Of a DNA stretch of 64,000 nt, positions 8,648 to 18,676 are shown one piece after another. Numbering within the stretch: the first letter of the stretch is position 1; each line of letters begins with the position of its first letter. Source of the DNA: Xanthomonas campestris pv. badrii (GTDB taxonomy: Bacteria; Pseudomonadota; Gammaproteobacteria; Xanthomonadales; Xanthomonadaceae); contig NZ_CP051651.1 in the NCBI RefSeq assembly GCF_012848175.1, positions 1,984,001-2,048,000 of the forward strand. Direction: 5' to 3'. The notes under the pieces are model-generated. The model ran no database searches. It saw nothing but the letters and a program-made list of their open reading frames with translations, and was not told where the DNA came from. The translations under genes were made by a program, and so were the position numbers.

Positions 8648-11020
8648 TCAGTTCCTGAGTGGCTTGCCCGTCTTGAGCATGTGCCCAATCCGCGCCTGGG
8701 TCTTTTCCTGCTGGGCCAGTTCGACGAAGTGCTTGCGCTCTAGCTTGAGCAGCCATTCTTCGTCCACCAGTGCGCCGCGGTCGACTTCGCCACCGCAGAC
8801 CACCGTGGCGATGCGGGTGGCGATCTCGTAGTCGTATTCGCTGATGAAGCGGCCTTCCAGCATGTTGACCAGCAGCATCTTGAAGGTGGCGATGCCGACG
8901 TCGCCGGCGACCTGGATGCGGCGTGCCGGCAGCGGGGCGCGGTAGCCACCCTCGGCAAGTGCGCGCGCTTCGGCCTTGGCGATGTGCAGGCTCTCGTAGC
9001 TGTTGAACACCACCTTGTCGGTGGCACGCAGCAGGCCCAGTTCCTTGGCATTGACCGCCGAGTTGGAGACCTTGGCCATGGCCACGGTCTCGAAGGTCTT
9101 CTTCAGCTCGGCGAAGACATCGCCGCCCGGACCTGCCGCCACCGAGGCGCGTGCAGCCATCTCCTTCAGGCCACCACCGGCCGGCAGCAGGCCGACGCCG
9201 GCTTCCACCAGGCCGATGTAGCTTTCCAGCGAGGCCACGGTCTTGGCACTGTGCATCTGGAATTCGCAACCACCGCCCAGTGCCAGGCCGCGCACTGCCG
9301 AAATCACCGGCACCTGCGAATACTTGATGCGTTGGCTGGTGGCCTGGAAATTGGCGACCAGGGCTTCGAACGCGTCCACCTTGCCGGCCTGCAGCAGGCC
9401 CAGCGCGCCAGCCAGATCGGCACCGGCGGAGAAGGGCTCCTTCTGCTGCCAAATCACCAGGCCGGCGAAATCCTTCTCCGCGCGGCCCACCACTTCCTGC
9501 AGGCCATCGAGCACGTGGTCGGAGACGGTGTTCATCTTGGTCTTGAAGCTGACCACGGCGATGTCGTCACCGTCGTGCCACATGCGCACGCCGTCGTTTT
9601 CGAACACGGTCTCGCCCGGTGAGAAGGTCTCGCCCAGCAACGGATCGGGGAAGCGCTGGCGCTTGTAGACCGGCAGGGCCGAGCGCGGCAGCTTGGCGTC
9701 GCGCGCCGGGCTGTAGGAGCCTTCGGCACCATGCACGCCATCGCGACCATCGAATACCCAGTTCGGCAGCGGCGCGCTGCTCATGCTCTTGCCGTGGGAG
9801 ATATCGTCGGCAATCCACTGCGCCACCTGCTTCCAGCCGGCGGCCTGCCAGGTTTCGAACGGGCCCAGCGACCAGCCGTAGCCCCAGCGGATCGCCAGAT
9901 CCACATCGCGCGCGGTCTCGGCGATGTCGGCCAGGTGATAGGCGCTGTAGTGGAACAGGTCGCGGAAGGTGGCCCACAGGAACTGCGCCTGCGGATGCTG
10001 GCTTTCACGCAGCTTGGCGAACTTTTCGGCCGGGTTCTTGATCTTGAGGATCTCGACCACTTCCGGCGCGGCAGTGCGATCAGCGGCGCGGTAATCCTGC
10101 TTCTGCAGATCCAGCACCACGATGTCCTTGCCGACCTTGCGGAAGATGCCGGCGCCGACCTTCTGGCCCAGCGCGCCCTTGGCGATCAATGCGTCCAGCC
10201 ACTTGGGCGAGGTGAAATACTGGTGCCACGGGTCGTCCGGCAGGGTGTCGCCCATGGTCTTGATCACGTGCGCCATGGTGTCCAGGCCGACCACGTCCGA
10301 GGTGCGGTAGGTTGCCGACTTCGGGCGGCCGACCAGGGGGCCGGTCAGCGCATCGACTTCGTCGAAGCCCAGGCCGAATTCCTGCGTGTGGTGGATGGTG
10401 GACAGGATCGAGAACACGCCGATGCGATTGCCGATGAAATTGGGTGTGTCCTTGGCATACACCACGCCCTTGCCGAGCGTGGTCACCAGGAACGCTTCCA
10501 GCCCTTCCAGAACGGCCTTGTCGGTGCCCCTGGCCGGGATCAGCTCGGCCAGGTGCATGTAGCGCGGCGGGTTGAAGAAGTGCACGCCGCAGAAGCGATG
10601 GCGCAGCTGCTCGGGCAGCACGTCGGACAGCTTGTTGATGCCCAGGCCGGAGGTGTTGGAGGCCAGCACCGCATGCTCGGAGACGAACGGCGCGATCTTC
10701 TTGTACAGGTCCTGCTTCCAGTCCATCCGCTCGGCGATCGCTTCGATGATCAGATCGCAATCGCGCAGCTGCTCCAGGCCAGTCTCATAGTTGGCCGGGG
10801 TGATCGCTTCGGCCAGCGCCTTGCTGGCGAGCGGGGCAGGGCTGAGCTTGCCGAGGTTGGCAATGGCCTTGAGCACGACGCCGTCGGCCGGACCGTCCTT
10901 GGCAGGCAGGTCGAACAGCACGGTGTCGACACCGGCATTGGTGAGGTGCGCGGCGATCTGCGCGCCCATGACGCCGGCACCGAGCACGGCGGCGCGACGA
11001 ACTAGCAACGGATTGGACAT
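8648..11020 (-). CDS. fadB: 3-hydroxyacyl-CoA dehydrogenase/enoyl-CoA hydratase fusion (FadN/FadB type)
   Basis: Bifunctional beta-oxidation enzyme of 790 residues. The Rossmann NAD site VLGAGVMGAQIA (about residues 12-23) and the dehydrogenase signature HFFNPPRYMHLAEL (about 139) come first. The crotonase fold comes last, with GLALGGGCEFQMHSA (about 570) and a following GLVEAGVGLLPAGGG segment. This dehydrogenase-first order matches Bacillus FadN (about 789 residues) and is opposite to E. coli FadB. The start is ATG 11020, only 23 bp after the regulator gene, so the regulator, fadB and fadA form one operon. Confidence 0.93.
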   Translation of the reverse strand: MSNPLLVRRAAVLGAGVMGAQIAAHLTNAGVDTVLFDLPAKDGPADGVVLKAIANLGKLSPAPLASKALAEAITPANYETGLEQLRDCDLIIEAIAERMDWKQDLYKKIAPFVSEHAVLASNTSGLGINKLSDVLPEQLRHRFCGVHFFNPPRYMHLAELIPARGTDKAVLEGLEAFLVTTLGKGVVYAKDTPNFIGNRIGVFSILSTIHHTQEFGLGFDEVDALTGPLVGRPKSATYRTSDVVGLDTMAHVIKTMGDTLPDDPWHQYFTSPKWLDALIAKGALGQKVGAGIFRKVGKDIVVLDLQKQDYRAADRTAAPEVVEILKIKNPAEKFAKLRESQHPQAQFLWATFRDLFHYSAYHLADIAETARDVDLAIRWGYGWSLGPFETWQAAGWKQVAQWIADDISHGKSMSSAPLPNWVFDGRDGVHGAEGSYSPARDAKLPRSALPVYKRQRFPDPLLGETFSPGETVFENDGVRMWHDGDDIAVVSFKTKMNTVSDHVLDGLQEVVGRAEKDFAGLVIWQQKEPFSAGADLAGALGLLQAGKVDAFEALVANFQATSQRIKYSQVPVISAVRGLALGGGCEFQMHSAKTVASLESYIGLVEAGVGLLPAGGGLKEMAARASVAAGPGGDVFAELKKTFETVAMAKVSNSAVNAKELGLLRATDKVVFNSYESLHIAKAEARALAEGGYRAPLPARRIQVAGDVGIATFKMLLVNMLEGRFISEYDYEIATRIATVVCGGEVDRGALVDEEWLLKLERKHFVELAQQEKTQARIGHMLKTGKPLRN

Positions 11021-11043
11021 AGCAATAGCCTCTTGTGGAACGT

Positions 11044-11676
11044 TTACGGTGTGGAATGAGCGCGGAAACCGGGTTCCGCGAAACGAATGAGTTCGCGCGC
11101 CGCACGGGCGCGGTGGTCGGCCTCGCTGACGCCGGCCGGGCGTTTGATCAGTCCGAAATCGGCCATGGCATAGGTCAGCGCACCGGCCAGGAAGTCCAGG
11201 CGCCAGTACAGCTCCTCCTTGCTCAGCCCCGGCACGCAGGCGGCGATGGCCTTGCCGAATTCGCGCAGCACGTGCCCGTAATGGTCGGACAGGAACTTGC
11301 GCAGGTTGTCGTTTTTTTCCGCATAGGCGCGAGCGATCACGCGCACGAAGGCGCCGCCGTTCTGGCGGTCCTGCGCCATGGCCAGCGCCGGCTCGACGAA
11401 CGCGGCCAGTACCGCGGTGAGTTCGCCGGGCTGCGACTTCTTCGCCGCTTCCAGCTGCTGCAGCCGCGCGGTGGTCATCTCGTCCATGCGCCGGCGGAAC
11501 ACCTCGTTGACCAGGTTTTCCTTGGAGCCGAAGTGGTAGTTGACCGCGGCGATGTTGACGTCGGCCTGGGTGGTGAGCTGGCGCAGCGAGGTGCCGGCAA
11601 ATCCATGCTGGGCGAACAGCTCCTCGGCCGCACCGAGAATGCGGTCCTTGGTGGAGAAGTGGGCTGGCTTGGGCAT
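11044..11676 (-). CDS. TetR/AcrR-family repressor, PsrA-like regulator of beta-oxidation
   Basis: A 210-residue protein. Residues about 10-55 form the TetR helix-turn-helix (DRILGAAEELFAQHGFAGTSLRQL, then VNIAAVNYHFGSKENLV). The C-terminal helical ligand domain resembles the TetR_C domain of PsrA/CerR-type regulators. The start is ATG 11676; the only longer option is a TTG at 11694. A 16-bp palindrome matching the Pseudomonas PsrA motif lies 18 bp upstream, and the next genes are fadB and fadA. I infer a long-chain acyl-CoA or fatty-acid responsive repressor of its own operon. The TetR call is firm; the PsrA equivalence is an inference. Confidence 0.85.
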   Translation of the reverse strand: MPKPAHFSTKDRILGAAEELFAQHGFAGTSLRQLTTQADVNIAAVNYHFGSKENLVNEVFRRRMDEMTTARLQQLEAAKKSQPGELTAVLAAFVEPALAMAQDRQNGGAFVRVIARAYAEKNDNLRKFLSDHYGHVLREFGKAIAACVPGLSKEELYWRLDFLAGALTYAMADFGLIKRPAGVSEADHRARAARELIRFAEPGFRAHSTP

Positions 11677-11694
11677 GCGTCGGGTCAGGCTCAA

Positions 11695-11710
11695 TCAAAC
11701 GATTGTTTGA
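11695..11710 (-). promoter_or_regulatory. PsrA-type operator palindrome
   Basis: TCAAAC-GATT-GTTTGA, perfect 6-bp arms around four bases. It fits the motif published for Pseudomonas PsrA, (G/C)AAAC-N2-4-GTTT(G/C). It ends 18 bp from the ATG of the TetR gene, where a repressor could block the promoter of the tetR-fadB-fadA operon. Confidence 0.65.
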
Positions 11711-11828
11711 GTCTACGGCCAGGATCGTGCCCCGGTCATGCGGCGCTGCAGCACGATTCAGGGGGCGGTATGCAAAAAATCGCCAACGGGATAGAATTGA
11801 CCATCGCAAAGAAGCCTAAGCCCGTGTT

Positions 11829-11856
11829 TTGACGCGGGTTTTTTTCATGATAACCT
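11829..11856 (+). promoter_or_regulatory. Sigma-70 type promoter of ndk
   Basis: TTGACG (11829-11834), a 16-base spacer and TAACCT (11851-11856) precede ndk, predicting a start near 11863 and a leader of about 29 bases with GGAGA before the ATG. The same bases form a small hairpin followed by seven T (11821-11845), but there is no plus-strand gene upstream to terminate. Confidence 0.5.
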
Positions 11857-11891
11857 CGGGCCTTCAGTGGCCCGCCCAACGGAGAACTTCC

Positions 11892-12317
11892 ATGGCGCTG
11901 GAGCGCACCCTGTCCATCATCAAGCCCGACGCCGTTGCCAAGAACGTCATCGGCGAAATCTACAGCCGTTTCGAGAAGGCTGGCCTGAAGGTCGTGGCCG
12001 CCAAGTACAAGCAGCTGTCGCGCCGTGAAGCCGAGGGCTTCTACGCCGTGCACCGCGAGCGGCCGTTCTTCAACGCGCTGGTCGAGTTCATGATCTCCGG
12101 CCCGGTGATGATCCAGGCGCTGGAAGGCGAGAACGCCGTTGCCGCGCACCGCGATCTGCTGGGCGCGACCAATCCCAAGGACGCTGCGCCGGGCACCATC
12201 CGCGCAGACTTCGCCGATTCGATCGATGCCAACGCCGCCCACGGCTCGGATTCGGTCGAGAACGCTGCCAACGAGGTCGCGTATTTCTTTGCCGCTACGG
12301 AAGTGGTCTCGCGCTGA
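11892..12317 (+). CDS. ndk: Nucleoside-diphosphate kinase
   Basis: Transfers the gamma phosphate of ATP to nucleoside diphosphates through a phospho-histidine. The 141-residue protein has the expected length. It begins [14 protein letters not shown] and contains the active-site His in NAAHGSDS (about residue 117), with the preceding GTIRADF segment. GGAGA lies upstream of the ATG. It is the first gene of a plus-strand run; rlmN follows within 20 bp. Confidence 0.97.
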   Translation: MALERTLSIIKPDAVAKNVIGEIYSRFEKAGLKVVAAKYKQLSRREAEGFYAVHRERPFFNALVEFMISGPVMIQALEGENAVAAHRDLLGATNPKDAAPGTIRADFADSIDANAAHGSDSVENAANEVAYFFAATEVVSR

Positions 12318-12335
12318 GGCCGAGTGAGTCGAATC

Positions 12336-13541
12336 GTGAATGAGGTCGTGATCCCCTCCGTGCTGCAGGACGTTCCCGTCCCCGCAGCGCCGGTGCGCAA
12401 GCAGAACCTGCTCGACCTCGATCGCGAGGGACTGGAGCGCTTCTTCGCCGAGACTCTTGGCGAAGCGCGGTACCGTGCCCATCAGGTGATGAAGTGGATC
12501 CACCACCGCTATGTCACCGATTTCGACCAGATGACCGACCTCGGCAAGGCACTGCGTGCGAAGTTGCACCAGCATGCCGAGGTGCTGGTCCCGAATGTCG
12601 TCTTCGACAAGCCCTCCGCCGACGGTACCCACAAGTGGCTGCTGGCCATGGGCACCGACGGCAAGAATGCGATCGAGACGGTCTACATCCCCGACAAGGG
12701 CCGCGGCACGCTGTGCGTGTCCTCCCAGGTCGGTTGCGGCCTGAACTGCACGTTCTGTTCGACCGCCACTCAGGGCTTCAACCGCAACCTGACCACCGCC
12801 GAGATCATCGGGCAGGTATGGGTGGCGGCGCGCCATCTGGGCAACGTGCCGCACCAGCAGCGACGCCTGACCAACGTGGTGATGATGGGCATGGGCGAGC
12901 CGCTGATGAATTTCGACAACGTCGTGCGCGCGATGAGCGTGATGCGCGACGACCTGGGCTACGGCCTGGCCAGCAAGCGGGTCACGCTGTCGACCTCCGG
13001 CCTGGTGCCGATGATCGACCGGCTATCCGCCGAGAGCGATGTCTCGCTCGCGGTGTCGCTGCATGCTGCCAACGACACCTTGCGCGAGAGCCTGGTGCCG
13101 CTGAACAAGAAGTACCCGATCGCCGAGTTGATGGAGTCCTGCGCCCGCTACCTGCGTGGCAGCAAGAAGCGCGATTCGGTGACCTTCGAATACACCTTGA
13201 TGAAGGGCATCAACGACCAGCCGGAGCATGCGCGCCAGCTGGCGCGGCTGATGCGTCAGTTCGACAATGCCGTGCAGTCCAAGGACGCCGGCAAGGTCAA
13301 CCTGATCCCGTTCAACCCGTTCCCCGGCACGCGCTATGAGCGCTCCGGCGAAGCCGAGATCCGTGCATTCCAGAAGATCCTGCTCGACGCGCAGGTGCTG
13401 ACGATGGTTCGCCGTACCCGCGGCGACGATATCGATGCAGCCTGCGGTCAGCTCAAGGGCCAGGTCATGGACCGCACCCGTCGCCAGGCGGAGTTCCGCC
13501 GCACATTGGAAGGGCAGGCCGATCGAGATGCGGCAGCGTGA
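12336..13541 (+). CDS. rlmN: Dual-specificity RNA methyltransferase RlmN
   Basis: Radical-SAM enzyme that methylates C2 of A2503 in 23S rRNA and A37 of some tRNAs. About 401 residues from GTG 12336; a GTG at 12324 would add four residues. It has the radical-SAM cluster motif CGLNCTFC (about residue 126), the [12 protein letters not shown]-binding loop, and the mechanistic cysteines around the C-terminal [10 protein letters not shown] segment. It overlaps the following pilF by 14 bases, indicating translational coupling. Confidence 0.95.
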   Translation: MNEVVIPSVLQDVPVPAAPVRKQNLLDLDREGLERFFAETLGEARYRAHQVMKWIHHRYVTDFDQMTDLGKALRAKLHQHAEVLVPNVVFDKPSADGTHKWLLAMGTDGKNAIETVYIPDKGRGTLCVSSQVGCGLNCTFCSTATQGFNRNLTTAEIIGQVWVAARHLGNVPHQQRRLTNVVMMGMGEPLMNFDNVVRAMSVMRDDLGYGLASKRVTLSTSGLVPMIDRLSAESDVSLAVSLHAANDTLRESLVPLNKKYPIAELMESCARYLRGSKKRDSVTFEYTLMKGINDQPEHARQLARLMRQFDNAVQSKDAGKVNLIPFNPFPGTRYERSGEAEIRAFQKILLDAQVLTMVRRTRGDDIDAACGQLKGQVMDRTRRQAEFRRTLEGQADRDAAA

Positions 13542-14340
13542 ACTCGCGTTAATGGCGGCCGTGGCGATCGCGTTGTGCGCGGTTGGCTGCGGCGGGCGCA
13601 ATGCCAAGGCCGGTTCGGCCAAGCGTGTGGAAGAAGTCGCGCCGGTGTATTCGTTCCGCGACGACAAGGCCACCAAGAATCGTCTTGCCATCCAGGAGAA
13701 GCTGGGCCTGGCGCGCAATCGGCTGCAGACCGGCGATTACGCCGGTGCCGAAGAGCAGGTGCGGGCGGCGTTGAAGAAGGATTCGCAGTCGGTGGATGCC
13801 ATCGGCATGCTGGCCCTGATCCAGGGCGCCAGGGGCGATGTGACCGGGTCGGGCGCATCGTACCGCCGCGCCGCCGAGCTGGCTCCCCAGCGTGGCGATG
13901 TGCTGAATAACTACGGTGCCTGGCTGTGCGCGAATGGCTCGCCTGCCGAATCGCTGCTGTGGTTCGATCGGGCACTCACCGACAGAGCCTATGCATCGCC
14001 AGCGTCTGCGCTTGGTAATGCCGGTGGTTGTGCGCTGAAGGCTGGTCAGCCCGAACGTGCGACCGGCGATCTGCGCAAGGCGCTGGAGTTGGATCCGAAT
14101 AATCCCTATGCGCTGGAATCGATGGCGCGTCTGGAAGCAGGGCGCCGCAATTTTTTCGAGGCGCGCGCATTCGTCGAACGGAGGCTCGCGGCTGCACCGG
14201 CAACGGCTTCCGTGTTACAACTCGCCATTCAGATTGAGCAAGGGCTGGGCGACAAGGTAGCCGCCGGCCGTTACCAACAGCGGTTGGTCAAGGAATTTCC
14301 TGACGCAGCGACCGCTAATCCCGGGGCCAATGCATTGTGA
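13528..14340 (+). CDS. pilF: Type IV pilus biogenesis lipoprotein PilF/PilW (TPR protein)
   Basis: Outer-membrane pilotin that helps assemble the PilQ secretin. The 270-residue protein starts with a lipoprotein signal (lipobox AVGC, Cys about residue 20). Tetratricopeptide repeats follow (for example [19 protein letters not shown] and [23 protein letters not shown] units). The ATG at 13528 lies inside the end of rlmN; upstream in-frame codons belong to the overlap. The stop overlaps the next start as GTGA. Gene order rlmN-pilF-rodZ is conserved in many gammaproteobacteria. Confidence 0.9.
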   Translation: MRQRELALMAAVAIALCAVGCGGRNAKAGSAKRVEEVAPVYSFRDDKATKNRLAIQEKLGLARNRLQTGDYAGAEEQVRAALKKDSQSVDAIGMLALIQGARGDVTGSGASYRRAAELAPQRGDVLNNYGAWLCANGSPAESLLWFDRALTDRAYASPASALGNAGGCALKAGQPERATGDLRKALELDPNNPYALESMARLEAGRRNFFEARAFVERRLAAAPATASVLQLAIQIEQGLGDKVAAGRYQQRLVKEFPDAATANPGANAL

Positions 14341-15191
14341 TCAGTGATTCCAATCCGAACCCTTTCGAGCAGGAAAAGGGCTGCGGACAGCATTTGCGCG
14401 AAGCGCGCGAGGCAGCAGGTCTGAGCGTGGACGAAGTGGCGGGCAAGCTGCGCATGCCGGCCCACGTGGTGCGCTCGCTGGAGCAGGAAGACTGGCAGCG
14501 CCTGGGCGCGCCGGTGTTCGTGCGCGGGCAGTTGCGCAGTTATGCGCGCCTGTTGCAGGTCGACCTGCAACCGTTGTTGCAGCAAGCCACCCTTGCGCCG
14601 GTGGAGCCGGTCAAGCTGGTGAGCCACACTCATACGCCGCGTGCGCGCCGCATTTTCGAAAGTACTGCGCGCAAGGCCATGTACGTTGTCATCACCGGCG
14701 TGTTCGCCGTGCCGGTCTGGTACGCGACCCGCTCGCACCTGGATGGCAAGGCGCCGAGCACGGTGTCGCTGGACAGCATGCCGGTGGCCAGCAAGGCCGG
14801 TGACCCGGCCGCCACCGCAGCGCAGCCTGCGGCCACGCCACGCGAACAGCCGGCGCCGTATATCGCGTCGATGACGCCGGTACCGCGCGCGACTCCGGCC
14901 AGCGAGACGCCGGCACCTGCCGCTGGCGGTGGCCTGTCGCTGAGTTTCAGTGGCGACAGCTGGGTACAGATCCTGGCGCCGGATGGCACTGCGGTGGAGA
15001 AGGCACTGATTCGCGCTGGCGAACATCGCAGCTATTCGCCGGGCCAGGTGGGTCGCATCGTGCTGGGCAATGCGTCGGCGGTAGAGGTTCAGCAAGGCGG
15101 CAGTATCGTCGATGTGAAACCGTTCCAGCGCGCTAACGTGGCACGTTTTGCGGTATCCTCCGACGGCTCCGTGGTGCCTGCTTCCGAGTGA
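14337..15191 (+). CDS. rodZ: RodZ-like cytoskeletal/HTH membrane protein
   Basis: A 284-residue protein with an N-terminal Xre-type helix-turn-helix (residues about 18-85, GQHLREAREAAGLSVDEVA), one membrane segment (about 116-133, KAMYVVITGVFAVPVW), a Pro/Ala-rich linker and a C-terminal DUF4115 domain (about 200-284). This is the RodZ layout; RodZ links MreB to the elongation machinery in E. coli. The linker is short and the family also holds poorly studied regulators, so a cell-shape role is inferred. GTG start overlaps the pilF stop. Confidence 0.83.
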   Translation: MISDSNPNPFEQEKGCGQHLREAREAAGLSVDEVAGKLRMPAHVVRSLEQEDWQRLGAPVFVRGQLRSYARLLQVDLQPLLQQATLAPVEPVKLVSHTHTPRARRIFESTARKAMYVVITGVFAVPVWYATRSHLDGKAPSTVSLDSMPVASKAGDPAATAAQPAATPREQPAPYIASMTPVPRATPASETPAPAAGGGLSLSFSGDSWVQILAPDGTAVEKALIRAGEHRSYSPGQVGRIVLGNASAVEVQQGGSIVDVKPFQRANVARFAVSSDGSVVPASE

Positions 15192-15261
15192 AGCGGACTG
15201 CGGTTTTTCATTTTTCCCTTTTGATGTTCCGCGCCTCCGGGATGACGGAGCGAGAGTACGC

Positions 15262-15900
15262 ATGGCGATCGACGATCTGCTGGACGAACACGAACAAGGC
15301 GAACGTGTTCGTTCCTGGTTGAGAAAGAATGGCGCGGGTCTGGTGGGCGGTGTCCTGCTCGGGCTGGCACTGATCCTGGGCTGGCAGTGGTGGCAAAAGC
15401 GCACCAATACCGAACTGGTTGAAGCCAACGCCCGTTACGAGGCGGTGGTGAAGTCGATCCAGGCCAAGAACCTGGACAAGGCCGCCAAGGACATCGTGGC
15501 GCTGGACGACGGCAAGGGCGGCATCTACGCCGAGCTTGCGGCACTGCGTCTGGCCAAGGCCCAGGTCGACGCCGGCAAGAATGCCGAAGCGATCAAGACC
15601 CTGCGTGACGTGCCCGCCGAAGGCGAGCTCAAGCAGATCGTGCAGCAGCGCCTGGCGCGCGTGCTGATCGAAAGCGGCAAGCCCGACGAAGCGATCAAGC
15701 TGCTGGCCGATGCGCAGGACCATGCCAGCCTGGAAATCCGCGCCGATGCACTGGTCGCGCAGGGCAAGCCCGATGAGGCGCGTGCGCTGTATACCAAGGC
15801 CCTGACCACGGTGGACGTGGCCTCGCCGCAGCGCCGCTTGCTGGAAACCAAGCTGATGGATGTGGGCGGCAAGGTGCCCGATCCGGCGGAGCAGATTTGA
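15262..15900 (+). CDS. yfgM: YfgM-family SecYEG-associated TPR membrane protein
   Basis: A 212-residue inner-membrane protein. A cytosolic N terminus (AIDDLLDEHEQGERV) is followed by one membrane helix (about residues 25-45, VGGVLLGLALILGWQWW) and a periplasmic TPR-like domain. In E. coli YfgM binds SecYEG and PpiD and helps hand over exported proteins. It is placed directly before bamB, as in most gammaproteobacteria, with stop and start overlapping as TGATG. ATG 15262 is chosen because the family begins a few residues before this conserved segment. Confidence 0.88.
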   Translation: MAIDDLLDEHEQGERVRSWLRKNGAGLVGGVLLGLALILGWQWWQKRTNTELVEANARYEAVVKSIQAKNLDKAAKDIVALDDGKGGIYAELAALRLAKAQVDAGKNAEAIKTLRDVPAEGELKQIVQQRLARVLIESGKPDEAIKLLADAQDHASLEIRADALVAQGKPDEARALYTKALTTVDVASPQRRLLETKLMDVGGKVPDPAEQI

Positions 15901-17117
15901 TGAAGCAGGACACCATGTACAAGCGCATTGCGTTGATCGCCCTGATGGGCGCCTCGTTGGCCGGTTGCAGCACCGTCAAGGGCTGGTTTGCCGGTAAGGA
16001 TGCGGCTGCCAAGAAGGCGCAGGAACCTGCCGAGCTGGTCAAGTTCGAGCCCTCGGTCAAGGTCGACAAGATCTGGTCCACCGGGGTGGGCAAGGGCGAA
16101 GGGCATATCGGCGTGCGCCAGCGCCCGGCCGTGGCCGATGGCAAGGTGTATGCCGCAGCGATCACCGGTGGCGTGCAGGCACTGGACCTGCAGACCGGCA
16201 AGCGCGTATGGGAATACAAGCCCAAGAAGGAAGAGCGCAACGATCGTAAGTTCAAGCAGCGCCTGTCCGGTGGTCCCGGCGTTGGCGAAGGCCTGGTGGT
16301 GATCGGTAGCCTGTCCGGCGATGTGATTGCCCTGAACCAGGCCGACGGCACTGAAAAGTGGCGCGCCAAGGTGCCGAACGAAGTGATCGCCGCACCGGCA
16401 GTCGCGCAGAATCTGGTGCTGGTGCGCAGCAACGACGGTCGTGTGACCGCATTCGATGCCGCCACCGGCGAGCGTCGCTGGTTCCATTCCGAGGAAGGCC
16501 CGACCTTGTCGGTGCGCGGCAATGCGCCGATCGTGACCGGCCCGGGCGTGGTGTTCGTGGGCAACGACAGCGGCACCTTGAGCGCGCTGGCACTGCAGGA
16601 CGGTCGCCCGTTGTGGGAGCAAGCCATCGGCGTGCCGGAAGGCCGTACCGAGCTGGAGCGCATGTCCGACGTGGACGGCGCGCCGGTGCTGGATGGCACC
16701 ACGCTGTATGCCACCAGCTTCAAGAACGAAACCCTTGCATTGGAAGGCCCGAGCGGCCGTCCGCTGTGGACGCGCGATCATGGCGGTCCAGGTGGCCCGG
16801 GCGTGTCGTCCGGCAATGTGGTGGTGGCCGACAATGCCGGCACCGTCTGGGGCCTGGACAAGGCCAGCGGTGCGGCGATGTGGTCGCAGGCTGCCCTGGC
16901 GCGCCGCTCGCTCACCGGTGTGGCCATCCAGGGCGACTATGCCGTCGTCGGCGATTACAAGGGCTACCTGCACTGGCTGAAGCTCAGCGACGGTGCACTG
17001 GCCGCGCGCGCTCGCGCTGGACGCGACACGCTGCTGGCGCAGCCGGTAGTCGTGGATGGCATTCTGCTGGTACAAAACACCGACGGCGATCTGTCCGCCT
17101 TCCGGTTGGCACAATAA
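15900..17117 (+). CDS. bamB: Outer-membrane assembly lipoprotein BamB
   Basis: Eight-bladed beta-propeller subunit of the BAM complex that inserts outer-membrane proteins. About 405 residues with a lipoprotein signal (lipobox LAGC, Cys about residue 23) and repeated PQQ-like blades (such as [18 protein letters not shown] and [16 protein letters not shown]). The ATG at 15900 overlaps the yfgM stop; ATG 15915 would also keep the signal peptide. It precedes der by 10 bp. This assembly gene is relevant to the autotransporters further along the window. Confidence 0.95.
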   Translation: MKQDTMYKRIALIALMGASLAGCSTVKGWFAGKDAAAKKAQEPAELVKFEPSVKVDKIWSTGVGKGEGHIGVRQRPAVADGKVYAAAITGGVQALDLQTGKRVWEYKPKKEERNDRKFKQRLSGGPGVGEGLVVIGSLSGDVIALNQADGTEKWRAKVPNEVIAAPAVAQNLVLVRSNDGRVTAFDAATGERRWFHSEEGPTLSVRGNAPIVTGPGVVFVGNDSGTLSALALQDGRPLWEQAIGVPEGRTELERMSDVDGAPVLDGTTLYATSFKNETLALEGPSGRPLWTRDHGGPGGPGVSSGNVVVADNAGTVWGLDKASGAAMWSQAALARRSLTGVAIQGDYAVVGDYKGYLHWLKLSDGALAARARAGRDTLLAQPVVVDGILLVQNTDGDLSAFRLAQ

Positions 17118-17127
17118 GGACCTTGCG

Positions 17128-18525
17128 ATGCTGCCCCTGGTCGCCCTGGTTGGACGGCCCAATGTCGGCAAGTCCACCATCTTCAATGCGCTGACGCGCA
17201 CCCGTGACGCGCTGGTCCACGACCAGCCCGGCGTCACCCGCGACCGCAATTACGGTGTCTGCCGCCTCGACGAGCAGCAACCCTTCATCGTCGTCGATAC
17301 CGGCGGTATCGCCGGCGAGGAAGAAGGCCTGGCCGGCGCCACCGCGCGTCAGGCGCGTGCCGCCGCCGGCGAAGCGGATCTGGTGCTGTTCGTGGTCGAT
17401 GGCCGCGAAGGTGCGTCCTCGCTCGACGACGAAATCCTGGCCTGGTTGCGCAAACTGGCGCGTCCCACCGTGCTGGTGATCAACAAGATCGACGGTACCG
17501 ATGAAGAAACCGTGCGCTCGGAATTCGCGCGCTACGGGTTCTCCGACGTGGTGGCGTTGTCTGCCGCGCATCGGCAGGGCATCGACGAACTGCTCGAGGA
17601 AGTCGGTGCACGGCTGCCGGAAGAAGGGGCCGGCGAGCTGCTGGACAACGACCCGGCGCGCGTGCGCATCGCCTTCGTCGGCCGGCCGAACGTGGGCAAG
17701 TCCACCTTGGTCAACCGCTTGCTGGGCGAGGAGCGCATGATCGCCTCCGAAGTGCCGGGCACCACCCGCGATTCGATCGCGGTGGATCTGGAACGCGACA
17801 ACCGCCAATACCGCCTGATCGATACCGCCGGCCTGCGCCGCCGTGGCAAGGTGGAAGAGGCGGTGGAGAAGTTCAGCGCGTTCAAGACGCTGCAGGCGAT
17901 CGAGCAATGCCAGGTCGCGGTGCTGATGCTCGATGCCACCGAAGGCGTGACCGACCAGGATGCAACGATTCTGGGCGCCATCCTGGATGCCGGCCGTGCG
18001 CTGGTGGTGGCGATCAACAAGTGGGACGGGCAGAGCGACTACCAGCGGGCGCAGGCCGAAGACCTGCTGTCGCGCAAGCTGGGCTTCGTGAACTGGGCCG
18101 AGGCGGTGCGGATCTCTGCACTGCATGGCTCGGGCATGCGCGAGTTGTTCCAGGCGATTCATCGCGCACATGCATCGGCCACGCATGAATTCAGCACCAG
18201 CGAAGTGAACCAGGCGCTGGAAATCGCCTACGAGACCAATCCGCCGCCGAGCATCCGTGGCCATGTCTCCAAGCTGCGTTACGTGCATCCGGGCGGTGCG
18301 AACCCGCCGACCTTCATCGTTCACGGCACGCGCCTGAAGGTGCTGCCGGAGTCGTACAAGCGCTATCTGGAGAACTTCTTCCGCAAGCGTTTCAAGCTGG
18401 TCGGCACGCCGGTGCGTTTCATCTTCCGCGAAGGCGCCAATCCGTACGAAGGCAAGAAGAACCCGCTGACCGACCGCCAGGTTGCGCGCAAGCGGCGCCT
18501 GATGCGGCACGTCAAGGGCAAGTAA
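17128..18525 (+). CDS. der: Ribosome-assembly GTPase Der (EngA)
   Basis: Essential GTPase for maturation of the 50S subunit. The 465-residue protein has two G domains in tandem: G1 GRPNVGKST near residue 8 and again near 186, DTxG motifs, and NKxD motifs (NKIDG near 118, NKWDG near 299). A C-terminal KH-like domain ends in a basic tail. Length is as expected. ATG 17128 is chosen because family members begin two to four residues before the first G1 motif. Confidence 0.97.
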   Translation: MLPLVALVGRPNVGKSTIFNALTRTRDALVHDQPGVTRDRNYGVCRLDEQQPFIVVDTGGIAGEEEGLAGATARQARAAAGEADLVLFVVDGREGASSLDDEILAWLRKLARPTVLVINKIDGTDEETVRSEFARYGFSDVVALSAAHRQGIDELLEEVGARLPEEGAGELLDNDPARVRIAFVGRPNVGKSTLVNRLLGEERMIASEVPGTTRDSIAVDLERDNRQYRLIDTAGLRRRGKVEEAVEKFSAFKTLQAIEQCQVAVLMLDATEGVTDQDATILGAILDAGRALVVAINKWDGQSDYQRAQAEDLLSRKLGFVNWAEAVRISALHGSGMRELFQAIHRAHASATHEFSTSEVNQALEIAYETNPPPSIRGHVSKLRYVHPGGANPPTFIVHGTRLKVLPESYKRYLENFFRKRFKLVGTPVRFIFREGANPYEGKKNPLTDRQVARKRRLMRHVKGK

Positions 18526-18533
18526 GACCCGCC

Positions 18534-18559
18534 ACCACGTCGCGCATGCGCGACGTGGT
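18534..18559. terminator. 26-base perfect palindrome after der
   Basis: A perfect inverted repeat centred on GCATGC starts 8 bp after the der stop. A second, imperfect GC-rich dyad follows (about 18565-18600). No T-run is present, so it is a transcript-end hairpin of uncertain termination strength. Confidence 0.5.
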
Positions 18560-18663
18560 CTCGACGACGCGTGCGGCAGCGCATGGGCTGCTGCGTGTCG
18601 TGTGCCAGATGCAGCAATGTCTTCCGAGGTGGCGCTGCGCACCGGCCTTTGGCGAGGCGCTGG

Positions 18664-18669
18664 TATCCT
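18664..18669 (+). promoter_or_regulatory. -10 element close to the moeA start
   Basis: TATCCT ends seven bases before the ATG at 18677. If used, the mRNA would start at or next to the ATG. No clear -35 and no purine-rich ribosome binding site are visible. Confidence 0.35.
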
Positions 18670-18676
18670 TCGCGGC

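Noticed and set aside
11821..11845. Hairpin plus T7 before ndk as an intrinsic terminator
   Set aside because: There is no plus-strand gene upstream to terminate, since the neighbour is divergent. The same bases provide TTGACG and lead to TAACCT, so a promoter is the simpler reading.
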